Assembly (NCBI RefSeq): GCF_001486585.1
Contig: NZ_LN909044.1
Location: forward strand, 124,001 to 188,000
DNA from: Paenibacillus senegalimassiliensis
GTDB lineage: Bacteria; Bacillota; Bacilli; Paenibacillales; Paenibacillaceae
DNA length: 64,000 nt
Direction of reading: 5' to 3'
Shown: positions 1 through 8,021 of the stretch, piece by piece
Layout: the number at the start of each line of letters is the position of its first letter
Numbering within the stretch: the first letter of the stretch is position 1
The notes under the pieces: generated by a model
What the model was told of the DNA's origin: nothing
What the model saw: the letters and a program-made list of their open reading frames with translations, nothing else
Database searches by the model: none
Position numbers and translations under genes: made by a program

Positions 1-36
1 TACACGCCTACCGGTCCCCCAGCCAATCCATAGCGT

Positions 37-105
37 TTCCCGTAGTCCGATCATTCCGGTGATCAGGTAGAGACATGCAAGCCCATTCTTGCACTTATAC
101 GAGAA
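37..105 (-). promoter_or_regulatory. Guanine-type purine riboswitch aptamer
   Basis: Read on the minus strand, this is a purine riboswitch aptamer. P1 is UUCUCGUA (105-98) pairing with UACGGGAA (44-37), with one G-U pair. P2 is TGCAAG (93-88) with CTTGCA (81-76). The conserved GTCTCTACC core is at 74-66. P3 is CTGATC (66-61) with GATCGG (52-47). The closing junction reads GACUACG, with C (position 45) where the ligand-pairing base sits; C means guanine or hypoxanthine, U would mean adenine. A TATACT -10 box at 141-136 on the same strand puts the transcript start near 129. The controlled gene and most of the expression platform lie beyond the left edge. Such aptamers usually precede purine synthesis, salvage or transport genes. 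Confidence 0.85.
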
Positions 106-235
106 AATGAATTTAACTTCGCACACAATGTTAGAAGTATAACGCAAATGTACGCGGGAATGGAAGAGGGATTTGGTGGGCGCGGGAAAAGTTCTTAAAA
201 AGTTTTTCGTTTTTGTGTCCGCCCCAAAGCGACAT

Positions 236-541
236 CTATAAAGGTCTGGAATTCCGCGGTAGCAAATGGTTAAGCAGGGACTTCAGCTCCCCATCCTCTT
301 TGTAAGTGGTCTCGCCCGTATCCAGGTGGCGCACACGGATTTCTTCATAGTCTGCGCTGGCCTGCGTCGGCTTGAAGATTAGGTTCTCCCGGTCTTCTAA
401 CCGTAGATGGTAGCCCATGTCTTCAAACATTTGCAGAAGATCGCTCTCGTCCGGTAGCTTCCCTGGGTCAATGAAGATTAATCCCCTCAGCTCCTTCGTG
501 CCATCTTTATGTACAACATCGAAGTGTACGATGCATTCCAT
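236..541 (-). CDS. Hypothetical protein, about 101 aa
   Basis: Small soluble acidic protein that I do not recognise. It starts MECIVHFDVV and has alternating hydrophobic and charged residues suggesting an alpha/beta fold, with no signal peptide or membrane segment. The open frame extends 21 codons further upstream, but the ATG at 541 is preferred: GGGAG lies 10 bases before it and GAGG 3 bases before it, while the upstream ATG at 604 sits against a GC-rich hairpin with no ribosome site. It follows the zinc-ribbon gene on the same strand after about 220 bases. No function is proposed. Confidence 0.7.
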   Translation of the reverse strand: MECIVHFDVVHKDGTKELRGLIFIDPGKLPDESDLLQMFEDMGYHLRLEDRENLIFKPTQASADYEEIRVRHLDTGETTYKEDGELKSLLNHLLPRNSRPL

Positions 542-605
542 ATGCCTCACGCTCCCGAAATGATAGTTGCGGCATTTAGCTTCCCCTGCCGGCTTCATAA
601 GCATA

Positions 606-634
606 CAGCCGCCGGAGCAGAACCCCGGCGGCTG
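606..634. terminator. GC-rich hairpin between 762 gene and 541 gene
   Basis: A perfect 10-bp stem CAGCCGCCGG/CCGGCGGCTG (606-615 with 625-634) encloses a 9-base loop. It follows the minus-strand zinc-ribbon gene. No clear U-run follows on either strand, so termination is only possible. A second short CCGCC/GGCGG stem at 662-676 is followed by T-rich sequence on the plus strand. Confidence 0.4.
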
Positions 635-761
635 CGTACTTACTATATATTACGGACATCCCCGCCGCTTGGGCGGTTCATTTTATTACAACACCGTGAA
701 CTTTTCCATTTACGAGCACAAGCCAGCTAAGTGCTCATGAATTGGAATAGCCCCCGTTAGG

Positions 762-1598
762 CTAGATTTGCTCTGAGCCGCAATGCGGGCACCATTTGGT
801 TCCCTTGACCAGAATCGAGCCGCAAATTTGACATTTGACCGTGGCGACCCGAGTCTGTGGCGGCTCCTGCACAGGTTCCTCCGTCTGCACCGCTGCTTCC
901 GCCGTTTCGGTCCATTTACGAATTCGAAGATCCAGATCATCCTGACGTTTGCGCTCCCGCTCCAGGTCACGCTGTAAACGCTCTTCCTCTTCGGGATCAA
1001 ATTCAGGCTGTGCCGGTTCAAACTCCCGCTGGGGTGCACGATATTCGATCTGATCCTCCTGCAAGGTCGCCGCCAGCAGCTTCTCCAGCTTGCCATCCAC
1101 CTTGGGCTCGCTTGTCTGAGATTCGCTAGGGACAAAGACGTCCTCTTCTAGCAGCGCATTTACACCCGGAGCTGCTATTGCATCGATTGATGTCTCCTTG
1201 ACAGGCGCCTCCGTGTATTCCTCCTTGGCTGCCGCTGGCTTCACCTTTAACAGCTTATGACCACAATACTGACAGAACATGGCCTCCTCCGCCACGCTAC
1301 GTCCGCAAGCGCCGCACAGACGTTCATTCTTCAATTCAGCCACCTTGAGGCGAATCTCGTCCCGCTCCTCCGTCAACAGATCACAGGTCTTGGCGAGATC
1401 CAACATTTCCTTATCCGCTTCGGACATGTCCTTCTTCCGGTAAGCATCATAGAAGACCTCACCCATTTTTTGAAAATATAACCCAAGCTCTCGTTCGATA
1501 TTTGAAATTTGCGTATTTAGCTTCCCGATCTCCACGACATTTTGCGCACGATCGGTCACCTTTCCCGCTCCATCTTTCAGTCGTTGTAAAATATTCAT
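762..1598 (-). CDS. Double zinc-ribbon coiled-coil protein
   Basis: A 278-aa soluble protein. Residues 1-90 are helical and heptad-like. A first zinc ribbon follows near residues 95-115 (CGAC...CQYCG) and a second ends the protein (CQIC...CPHCG), so each ribbon has two CxxC knuckles able to bind one zinc. Between them lies a long acidic, Glu/Gln/Pro-rich linker with many Arg-Glu stretches, probably disordered or coiled. Zinc ribbons of this type are common in bacterial proteins that bind nucleic acids or protein partners. The partner here is unknown and no enzyme motif is visible. It appears monocistronic: the 3' side has a hairpin and the 5' side is a 188-base gap. Confidence 0.75.
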   Translation of the reverse strand: MNILQRLKDGAGKVTDRAQNVVEIGKLNTQISNIERELGLYFQKMGEVFYDAYRKKDMSEADKEMLDLAKTCDLLTEERDEIRLKVAELKNERLCGACGRSVAEEAMFCQYCGHKLLKVKPAAAKEEYTEAPVKETSIDAIAAPGVNALLEEDVFVPSESQTSEPKVDGKLEKLLAATLQEDQIEYRAPQREFEPAQPEFDPEEEERLQRDLERERKRQDDLDLRIRKWTETAEAAVQTEEPVQEPPQTRVATVKCQICGSILVKGTKWCPHCGSEQI

Positions 1599-1786
1599 GA
1601 GATGACTCCTCCCCGCGAAATATTCATTATCATACCAGATTTCACGCCGCTATGAAAACCGACTTCCGACTCAGGACGCGGCTTCCACGCTTTGGAAAGA
1701 AAATGGTTGTCAATTCCATAAATGATTCATGGCATGAATAGGTAGTTGAATAAGGGGCTTTTTCCCAGAGTCGACTCCTTCAAATT

Positions 1787-1954
1787 TTAGTTTTCCTTCG
1801 AATCCTTACCATCCTTTGACTGCTCTGAATAATAAGTATTGAGCAATTGGTCCAGTTCTTTAGATTTTTTTAGTACCTGAGAAGCGGAAATCCCGTACTT
1901 TTGAGCCAATTTATGCATCTCCAGACGCTTCTTCTCGATCGGCGATTTCTTCAT
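1787..1954 (-). CDS. Spo0E-like aspartyl-phosphate phosphatase, 55 aa
   Basis: A 55-aa protein starting MKKSPIEKKR. It carries the Spo0E-family pattern: an N-terminal helix (IEKKRLEMHKLAQ), the turn KYGIS, then SKELDQLLNTYY, which corresponds to the signature SxxLDxLI.xY. In the family this helical hairpin dephosphorylates Spo0A~P and delays sporulation; the signature Ser and Asp are present, with Lys in place of the usual Gln. The start has AGGAG 9 bases upstream. It lies just downstream of a peptide quorum-sensing pair but is separated from it by a hairpin terminator, so it probably has its own promoter. Family assignment comes from the motif only. Confidence 0.8.
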   Translation of the reverse strand: MKKSPIEKKRLEMHKLAQKYGISASQVLKKSKELDQLLNTYYSEQSKDGKDSKEN

Positions 1955-2030
1955 GCTGTGTCTTTCTCCTCTCTTTCTCCCTCCTTATATTAGTATAGGT
2001 TACTAAAAACAAGAAAAAAATAAATTAAAA

Positions 2031-2065
2031 AAAGAAACGATCTCATGATTGAGATGCGTTTCTTT
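2031..2065 (-). terminator. Terminator after regulator-peptide pair
   Basis: Arms AAAGAAACGATCTCA (2031-2045) and TGAGATGCGTTTCTTT (2050-2065) form a 15-bp stem with one bulged base and a 4-base loop. T-rich sequence lies on both sides, so it can work in both directions. On the minus strand it ends the peptide gene 17 bases after its stop codon and separates it from the Spo0E-like gene. Confidence 0.75.
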
Positions 2066-2081
2066 TTCGTTGTATCGTGAG

Positions 2082-2225
2082 TTAACCGCCTTCACCATGA
2101 GACATGGTCTGAACAACGATTGGTGGTACAGGGCTATTACCATTACCTTCGACTTCTATGAAGTCTCCCTTATACAATACGGCAATGTTCAACAAAATCA
2201 ACAGGGTAGCCATCCACTTCTTCAT
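2082..2225 (-). CDS. Secreted signalling pre-propeptide (Phr/AloP-like)
   Basis: A 47-codon ORF overlapping the last 56 bases of the regulator gene in another frame. It begins MKKWMATLLILLNIAVLYK, a positively charged start plus a hydrophobic stretch as in a Sec signal peptide. It continues with an acidic/neutral linker and a Pro-rich part, and ends VVQTMSHGEGG. Size, layout and position match exported pre-propeptides of the Rap-Phr, PlcR-PapR and AimR-AimP kind, in which the C-terminal 5-10 residues become the signal after cleavage and re-import. A ribosome-site-like AAAGGTG lies upstream, and a strong terminator follows the stop. From memory, a Paenibacillus family called AloR-AloP has this arrangement; identity with it is untested. 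The mature peptide is inferred to lie near the C-terminus. Confidence 0.8.
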   Translation of the reverse strand: MKKWMATLLILLNIAVLYKGDFIEVEGNGNSPVPPIVVQTMSHGEGG

Positions 2226-3606
2226 TCCTGATCACACCTTTCATAATTTCTAGATACCGACTCGTTTGAGTCGAATTGGCTTGATTACGATATTTCTCAA
2301 ACCAAGCTACACAAGTAATTGAAAGCTTATTATTTGATAACATCATCCACTGCAATGACAGCAGCAGATAGTCAAGCCCGCGGGAAATCAATCCTTGGTT
2401 AAAATTGTAGAGTGCCAGTCCATAAAAAAGCTGCATTCTACGTGTTGCACTAAACGCTGGATCGTAATATGTAATTCCATCGGTCGAAATATTTGTAGTT
2501 AGTTCCTGTATCTCTTGTTCAAACCGTGGAAGAACTGAATTAACATCATGCTTATGTCGAAGTGCAGCCTCAATAATAGTGATTAGCCCCGGCAAACGCT
2601 CAGCCTTATGACAATCAAGAAAGTCCACATAATCCGATAAATATTTGAACTCACCTAACAAAATATATAAGCTTAAACGGTTGCCCCTGGCAAAAACAGA
2701 AAGCCGTTCTACTTCCTTCAGGCCTCTTTCATCCAGGCTACTAAACCAACTCAAATCCTCGTAAGACTTTATATACTGAAAGGCTTCCCCATACCTTCCT
2801 TGTTTCTCCAGAGCATTACCCCTGAGTAAAAAACTTTGTCCATAGTAGACCACCAATGGTCTCTCTGCTGCTTCTCTGGCCAAGGAGTTCCTCTGTGCTC
2901 CTTCTTCCTGTCGAAGACAAATTTGGACACAATCCAGCATGTCTAGGCAGCACTTCTCAACATCATCCCACTTCTTGAGAATGAAATGTACATTTGCCAG
3001 TTGCAACAAGGCATCAAGCTGATGGTGAATGGACAGACGCTTGAGATAAGGCGAGAATCTGATGGCAGCCTGGTAATATGTATCAATATCCAGTGGCTGG
3101 CTAATCTCAGCGCGAAACCATTTATAGTGGCTAATGGCAAAACGCTCGGAGTGTTGTTTTATTTCATTCTGCACCACACACCGATACAAAGGAATAGCGT
3201 CAACTTTACGTCCAGCCTTATACAGTTCCTCCGCCATTTCGAACACAGCCGCTACATATTGCGGCTCTTCCATAAGCCGATCTAATACATCATCAACCAA
3301 GTCCCACCTTTGCAGGTCAAGACAACGCATTAGTAAAACTTTTACCCGCCGCCAATGAGGCTTCTCTCTGAAGCACTCTTCAACGTACTCCGCGTACAAC
3401 CATCCTTCCGGGTGGCCCAGAGCTTTAGCCAACTCGTCCAACAGAGGAACAGGAATAAGCTTCGTCAAACGATTCAAGCTGCTGCTTAGCAGTCCCCGGT
3501 TGACAGCCATCTCTTTTGATAGGCTCGTTATGGTATAGCCTTGCTTTGCCATTTCTCTTGTAATGACTTGTTGAAGATGATGCGGCTCTGTTTCTATGGC
3601 CTGCAT
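2170..3606 (-). CDS. HTH-TPR peptide-responsive regulator (RNPP/AimR/AloR-like)
   Basis: A 478-aa cytoplasmic protein. Residues about 8-70 look like a small helix-turn-helix region (REMAKQGYTITSLSKEMAV... then LLDELAKALGHPEGWLY). From about residue 80 to the end there are only helical repeats of the TPR kind (for example WDLVDDVLDRL, AGRKVDAIPLY, GRYGEAFQYIKSYEDL). HTH plus TPR is the architecture of RNPP regulators, whose TPR groove binds a re-imported peptide and changes DNA or protein binding. The gene overlaps the 47-aa pre-propeptide ORF at its 3' end, as regulator-signal pairs do. AGAGGTG lies 11-12 bases before the ATG. Its target is unknown; the neighbouring SNF2 and Spo0E-like genes are candidates only by position. 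Confidence 0.8.
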   Translation of the reverse strand: MQAIETEPHHLQQVITREMAKQGYTITSLSKEMAVNRGLLSSSLNRLTKLIPVPLLDELAKALGHPEGWLYAEYVEECFREKPHWRRVKVLLMRCLDLQRWDLVDDVLDRLMEEPQYVAAVFEMAEELYKAGRKVDAIPLYRCVVQNEIKQHSERFAISHYKWFRAEISQPLDIDTYYQAAIRFSPYLKRLSIHHQLDALLQLANVHFILKKWDDVEKCCLDMLDCVQICLRQEEGAQRNSLAREAAERPLVVYYGQSFLLRGNALEKQGRYGEAFQYIKSYEDLSWFSSLDERGLKEVERLSVFARGNRLSLYILLGEFKYLSDYVDFLDCHKAERLPGLITIIEAALRHKHDVNSVLPRFEQEIQELTTNISTDGITYYDPAFSATRRMQLFYGLALYNFNQGLISRGLDYLLLSLQWMMLSNNKLSITCVAWFEKYRNQANSTQTSRYLEIMKGVIRNEEVDGYPVDFVEHCRIV

Positions 3607-3831
3607 TGTGCTTAATCACCTCTAAATTGTCCTTCATAATACTTTTACCATAAACAAATCTCTATTGGAAGGTTTATACAATAAATAATAATAGATTTTA
3701 GTCATAATTTCAGAGAAAGTGTCGAAGAAGTGCGTAATAGCAAGATTTGCGGAGGGAACAAAGTAGCTGCTGTTCGGATAACTGTCGAGGTAGAAAACAT
3801 AGGTTAACACTTAAAAGCCAAATTAAAAACC

Positions 3832-4023
3832 AAATTAACTGGAAAAGCTCCATCTAATTTCTCACTTTTCAAGCGGAATAGAGAATTAGCGGGAAATACT
3901 CCAGTTAATTTGAACAATAATTGAGTTTTTGGATTTATTCGGCTGAATTAGCGGGAGCTTTTCCATCTAAATCGCGAATTGTATGCTATAAACCGAAATT
4001 AGCGGGAGAAATTCCCGTTAATG
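3832..4023. repeat. Four imperfect palindromic repeats, about 28 bp each
   Basis: The 411-base gap 3607-4017 holds four related imperfect palindromes at 3832-3860, 3884-3911, 3946-3972 and 3996-4023, spaced 50-62 bases apart. The core is AATTAGCGGGA, a short centre, and TCCCGTTAATT or its degenerate form TCCATCTAATT. The last copy (AGCGGGAGAAATTCCCGTTA) is the most symmetrical. Each could fold into a small hairpin. The last copy overlaps the 3' end of the unknown gene at 4018. I see no gene in 3640-3831. Confidence 0.75.
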
Positions 4024-4644
4024 TGTTAACGGGAGGGCCCAGCCAAGGCCAAAGCCGCGCGTCACTGCGGCTTGGTGCGCAGCGGGGCGGCGAGTTCCTC
4101 TGCCCGCTGCATGACCTGGCTGGCGACCAGCGTAAGGCCGGTCGCCGCGCCCCGCACAGCGCGCAGCTTCCCGCGAGCCGGGTTGCTGCGCCGCGGGAAT
4201 GCTCTCGTGCTCGTGCTCGCGCTTGGTCATAGCACGAACGTCATCTCCCGCCACCTGCCCGCCAAGATCCTGGGCCCGCTTGGTCTGGGCAGCTCCCTGG
4301 GCCTCTGCAAGGCCAGCATAGTGGCTCGCACCTTGGCCGACCTTCTCTTCTGCCAACAGCCAAGGCCCCTGCTCTGGCAACAGAGGTAGCAGCGCAGTTA
4401 TGCCCTGCTCCAGCAAATCTGCAATCCGGTCAGGTTCATGCTGAAGTCGCTCCACGACGGCTCGGCGTGCCTGTTCTACCGATGGGCTAACCGGAATCAG
4501 CACCGTATGTCCCACCGCCGCAGCTACCTTTAACCCATCTGTGTCCACAAGAATAGCGCTTTGTAATTCCTTTAGCTGCTGCGCGGATTCCATTTTCTTA
4601 GCTTTCTGTCCCTTTCCGAACTTATCTGCATCACCAGTGCTCAT
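4018..4644 (-). CDS. Hypothetical protein coupled to SNF2 helicase
   Basis: A 208-aa ORF whose ATG overlaps the helicase stop codon by four bases (ATGA), with GGGAGGAGG 6 bases upstream, so it is translationally coupled to the helicase. Residues 1-110 look like an ordinary soluble protein (for example AILVDTDGLKVAAAVGHT). From about residue 130 the composition turns Arg/Gly/His/Pro-rich and unlike a folded domain. In another frame of the same DNA a plausible helical tail ends GLTLVASQVMQRAEELAAPL and stops at 4062-4064, which suggests a frameshift near 4150-4200. I do not recognise the family. It may be a helicase partner. Confidence 0.6.
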   Translation of the reverse strand: MSTGDADKFGKGQKAKKMESAQQLKELQSAILVDTDGLKVAAAVGHTVLIPVSPSVEQARRAVVERLQHEPDRIADLLEQGITALLPLLPEQGPWLLAEEKVGQGASHYAGLAEAQGAAQTKRAQDLGGQVAGDDVRAMTKREHEHESIPAAQQPGSREAARCAGRGDRPYAGRQPGHAAGRGTRRPAAHQAAVTRGFGLGWALPLTH

Positions 4645-7600
4645 CGGTAACCTCCTCCCGGCTCGCCAAAGCTTCCCTCTTGAAGCATAATCAAGCTTTG
4701 CAATTCTTCATCGTTCATTTCAGTCAGCCATTGCTCGCCCGAGCCAACCACTTGCTCTGATAGCGATTTTTTACGTTCGATCAGTTCGTCGATCCGCTCT
4801 TCCAATGTTCCCTGACAGATCAGCTTATGAACCTCCACGTTCTTGCGCTGACCGATACGGAATACCCGGTCTGTCGCCTGGTTCTCTACCGCGGGATTCC
4901 ACCACCGGTCATAATGAACCACATGATTCGCACGAGTCAGGTTAAGACCAACCCCACCCGCCTTCAAAGACAATACAAAGATCGGTGATCCCTCACCCTC
5001 CTGAAAGGAACGAACCATCTCATCCCGCTCAGCCTTGGGTACGGCACCATGCAGAAAAAACGGCCGTACTCCATATTGCTCCGTCAATCGCTCCTGCAGC
5101 AACTCACCCATCCGCACATATTGAGTGAATATCAGCACCGCTTCCCTGCTGTCCATAATCAGGTCCAGTAATTCCTCCAAACGCTCCATCTTGCCGGAAC
5201 GCCCCGATGCCACCGATTCAGACGGGCGCAGTGGCCCCCTGGCCAACACAGGATGGTTGCAGATTTGCTTCAAGCGGGTAAGCGATGACAACACCAGGCC
5301 TTTGCGGGCCATGCCCTCATGCTCGCCAATTCGGCCCATAAGCTCATCCGTCACCGAGCGATAAAGGCGGACCTGCTCCGTCGTCAACGTGCAATAGGAC
5401 TTTAACTCGATCTTCTCCGGTAGATCCTTGCGAATATCCGGGTCACTCTTCAAACGACGCAGCAGAAAGGGCGCTACCAACCGCCGCAGCTTCTGCAACT
5501 CATCGCTCGGTTGCTCAACGCCTGAGGCGAACCGGGAACGGAAGGAGGCCTGTGTCCCCAGATAGCCGGGATTCAGAAATTGAAAGATAGACCACAATTC
5601 ACCCAAACGGTTCTCCACCGGAGTTCCCGTCATCGCGATACGGTGTGGTGCATTAAGCTTCATGACACTTTGCGCCTGCTTCGTGCCATAATTTTTAATA
5701 TATTGCGCCTCATCCAGTACGACCGTGCTCCATTCAACCGAACGCAACTCCTTCGCATCCCGGCCAGCCAGTTGATAGGTCGTAAGCAAAACATCGCCAT
5801 CAGCATACTCTTGTACGAAGCGTTCCCCCCGGTGACGATTGCTCCCGTGGTGTACATACAGGCGCAGTTCTGGCGCAAATCGTGCAATCTCCCGCTGCCA
5901 GTTGCCAAGTAGCGAAGTCGGACAGATGATCAGACTTTTCCCTGGAGAGCTATTAACACGGTCGAGCAACACCGTAATAACCTGGATGGTCTTGCCGAGG
6001 CCCATGTCATCAGCCAGCAACGCACCGAATCCTAAATCTCGCATAGCTGAGAGCCACTGATATCCACGCTCCTGATACGGACGCAATGTCCCCCTGAGCC
6101 CTTGTGGCACAGGTCTTGGGTCCGGGTGCCGGACGACTGAGCCGGAGACGAATGCGGATAACATGCCCGAAGTCTCCACACCTTCGATATCTACACCCTC
6201 AAATTGCACGCTTTCTTCCCCGGCAGACAGATGCATAAGCTCGCGGAACAAGAGTGTACCGTCCTCACGGCGCTTCATAAATTTTAATACCTGACGAATT
6301 TCCTTGACGTCTACTTCAATCCATTCCCCGCGAAAAAAAACAAGCGGGTGCTTCGCCGCCGCAAGTTCTGCCAGTTCCTCACGGCTAACGCTCTGGCCTC
6401 CGAGCATGGCTTCGGCCTCAAAGGTGACGAGTTGCTCGATTCCGAGCTTGGAAGTTCGTTCAATCGCTGTCTCTCCGGAACCGCTCGCCCAACCTTCGGC
6501 TTTAATGCGAATGCCTACGGACCGTCTTCCCTCTCGCGTCCACTTCGAGGGCATCTGTATGGTAACCCCATGCTTACGCAGCACAGGAACGGATTTGCTT
6601 AAGAAATGGTATATGACCTCCGGCCCGAGGATTAATTCTTCCGGTCGCCATATCTTCATGACATCTGCCAATTCGCCAGACAAGCTGGCGGCCTTGCTCA
6701 GCCGAAGCAACAACGTCTCCTGAACATTCCGGTACAGCATACCATGAATGTGCATATCGGAGGCTGGGTAACTCCAAATCAAGCTTGCGGGCAGCAGCAC
6801 AGAGCCTTCTTCTACCCCTTCTCCCCAGATGCTTAATCTCCATGCCGACATTCGTGACAGGCGAGATTCCTCCACCACGCCATTTCCCTGAAGAGTGCTG
6901 CCTTCTTCTGCGAACATCGGCTCCAGCCGAAGACAAAGCCGCAGGCTATCAGTACGCTCATCTTCGGCTTCCACATCCTCAGCCTTGGGCCGCATCCCTC
7001 CAGACTCAGCCACCTCTTGGGTCAGACTGGCTAACTCAGCCGTAACTGCTTGAATATCTGGCGGTTGCCCTCCGGTTAACAGGCTGTTCCACCACAATTC
7101 CGCTAGCGGCGAGTACCCCCGTCGATAATCGGCGCGAGCAGGATTAAGCTTCCTTCCTAAATCCTTTACCGCTCCCCGTGTCTCATAATCGATCATCGCT
7201 GTCATGAAATTATGCAGAATCACCATTTGGCGTTCCTCCAGCGTGCTTCCTTCCTCCGCAGGCAGACTCTGCACTGCGGCAAGGCAGACGGGTGGCATCG
7301 AGCCAGCCAAAAGGCGAAACCGTTCTTCATCCTTCGGCTCCGTTAGCAACGGTCCCCAGACCGCTTGCACCTGTCCTTGCGCTCCCCGGCGCCGCGCCCC
7401 GGAGACAGGTGACGGACGTACTGAAGGAGCAATGCGTCCCCGCATTAACAGTTCAAGCACAAACCGCGCCGCCTTGCTCCAGTAGCTCATCTCCGCTCCC
7501 GGCTTGAAACCACGCTGCTCCCAAGCCGATTCATCCCAGCCGAGCAGCAACTGCCATGCCTTCTCCACCGGCAACGTCAAGCCCTCCAGCGTACGGCCAA

Positions 7601-7823
7601 TCAAGCTGCGGCGTTCTCCCGTCCTGGGAGATTTCCGCAGCGTAGCGTATGGGAAGCGAATTTCAGCCAGCCGTAGTACGGCATGCTGAAACGGACGATC
7701 CCCGGATTCAAGTTCCACACGCCTTAACACTGCGGTCCAGGCGTCTACTTTGGACTCCGATAATTCCCCGGAGAAGCAGAATAGCACCTCCCCGAGCCAA
7801 ATTCCATACAGGCGTTGATTCAT
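4641..7823 (-). CDS. SNF2-family DEAD/DEAH-box helicase
   Basis: A 1060-aa ATP-dependent DNA translocase of the Snf2/Rad54/HepA superfamily 2 type. The N-terminal 550 residues resemble the helicase-associated region seen in bacterial SNF2 proteins. The motor follows: motif I LADDMGLGKTIQ, motif II DEAQ (DEAQYIKN), motif III MTGTPVENRLGELWS. The C-terminal RecA lobe has FLHGAVPKAERDEMV, motif V LKAGGVGLNLTRA and motif VI DRVFRIGQ. All catalytic motifs are intact. GGGAG lies 6 bases before the ATG. Such proteins remodel protein-DNA or RNA polymerase complexes; some belong to defence systems, but no defence partner is visible here. It forms an operon with the unknown gene at 4018. Confidence 0.93.
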   Translation of the reverse strand: MNQRLYGIWLGEVLFCFSGELSESKVDAWTAVLRRVELESGDRPFQHAVLRLAEIRFPYATLRKSPRTGERRSLIGRTLEGLTLPVEKAWQLLLGWDESAWEQRGFKPGAEMSYWSKAARFVLELLMRGRIAPSVRPSPVSGARRRGAQGQVQAVWGPLLTEPKDEERFRLLAGSMPPVCLAAVQSLPAEEGSTLEERQMVILHNFMTAMIDYETRGAVKDLGRKLNPARADYRRGYSPLAELWWNSLLTGGQPPDIQAVTAELASLTQEVAESGGMRPKAEDVEAEDERTDSLRLCLRLEPMFAEEGSTLQGNGVVEESRLSRMSAWRLSIWGEGVEEGSVLLPASLIWSYPASDMHIHGMLYRNVQETLLLRLSKAASLSGELADVMKIWRPEELILGPEVIYHFLSKSVPVLRKHGVTIQMPSKWTREGRRSVGIRIKAEGWASGSGETAIERTSKLGIEQLVTFEAEAMLGGQSVSREELAELAAAKHPLVFFRGEWIEVDVKEIRQVLKFMKRREDGTLLFRELMHLSAGEESVQFEGVDIEGVETSGMLSAFVSGSVVRHPDPRPVPQGLRGTLRPYQERGYQWLSAMRDLGFGALLADDMGLGKTIQVITVLLDRVNSSPGKSLIICPTSLLGNWQREIARFAPELRLYVHHGSNRHRGERFVQEYADGDVLLTTYQLAGRDAKELRSVEWSTVVLDEAQYIKNYGTKQAQSVMKLNAPHRIAMTGTPVENRLGELWSIFQFLNPGYLGTQASFRSRFASGVEQPSDELQKLRRLVAPFLLRRLKSDPDIRKDLPEKIELKSYCTLTTEQVRLYRSVTDELMGRIGEHEGMARKGLVLSSLTRLKQICNHPVLARGPLRPSESVASGRSGKMERLEELLDLIMDSREAVLIFTQYVRMGELLQERLTEQYGVRPFFLHGAVPKAERDEMVRSFQEGEGSPIFVLSLKAGGVGLNLTRANHVVHYDRWWNPAVENQATDRVFRIGQRKNVEVHKLICQGTLEERIDELIERKKSLSEQVVGSGEQWLTEMNDEELQSLIMLQEGSFGEPGGGYR

Positions 7824-8021
7824 GATGATCTCCCGTCGATATCCTAATTCATTACTAATATCTTATACGAAAAGCGAACCATATAAAACTGAAAAGAGAA
7901 GAGGGTTCCGGACGCATATGCGCCGACCCCCTCCATACTATGCATTAATCATTTTGTTTAGGAGCACGGCGAGCAAATAAGGCCCTACACCCGGCAGGGA
8001 GTTCCTTCTCGTCAGCTTTTG

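Noticed and set aside
4641..7823. SNF2 helicase as part of a defence island (DISARM-like)
   Set aside because: No methylase, phospholipase or other defence partner gene is nearby; it is paired only with an unknown small gene.
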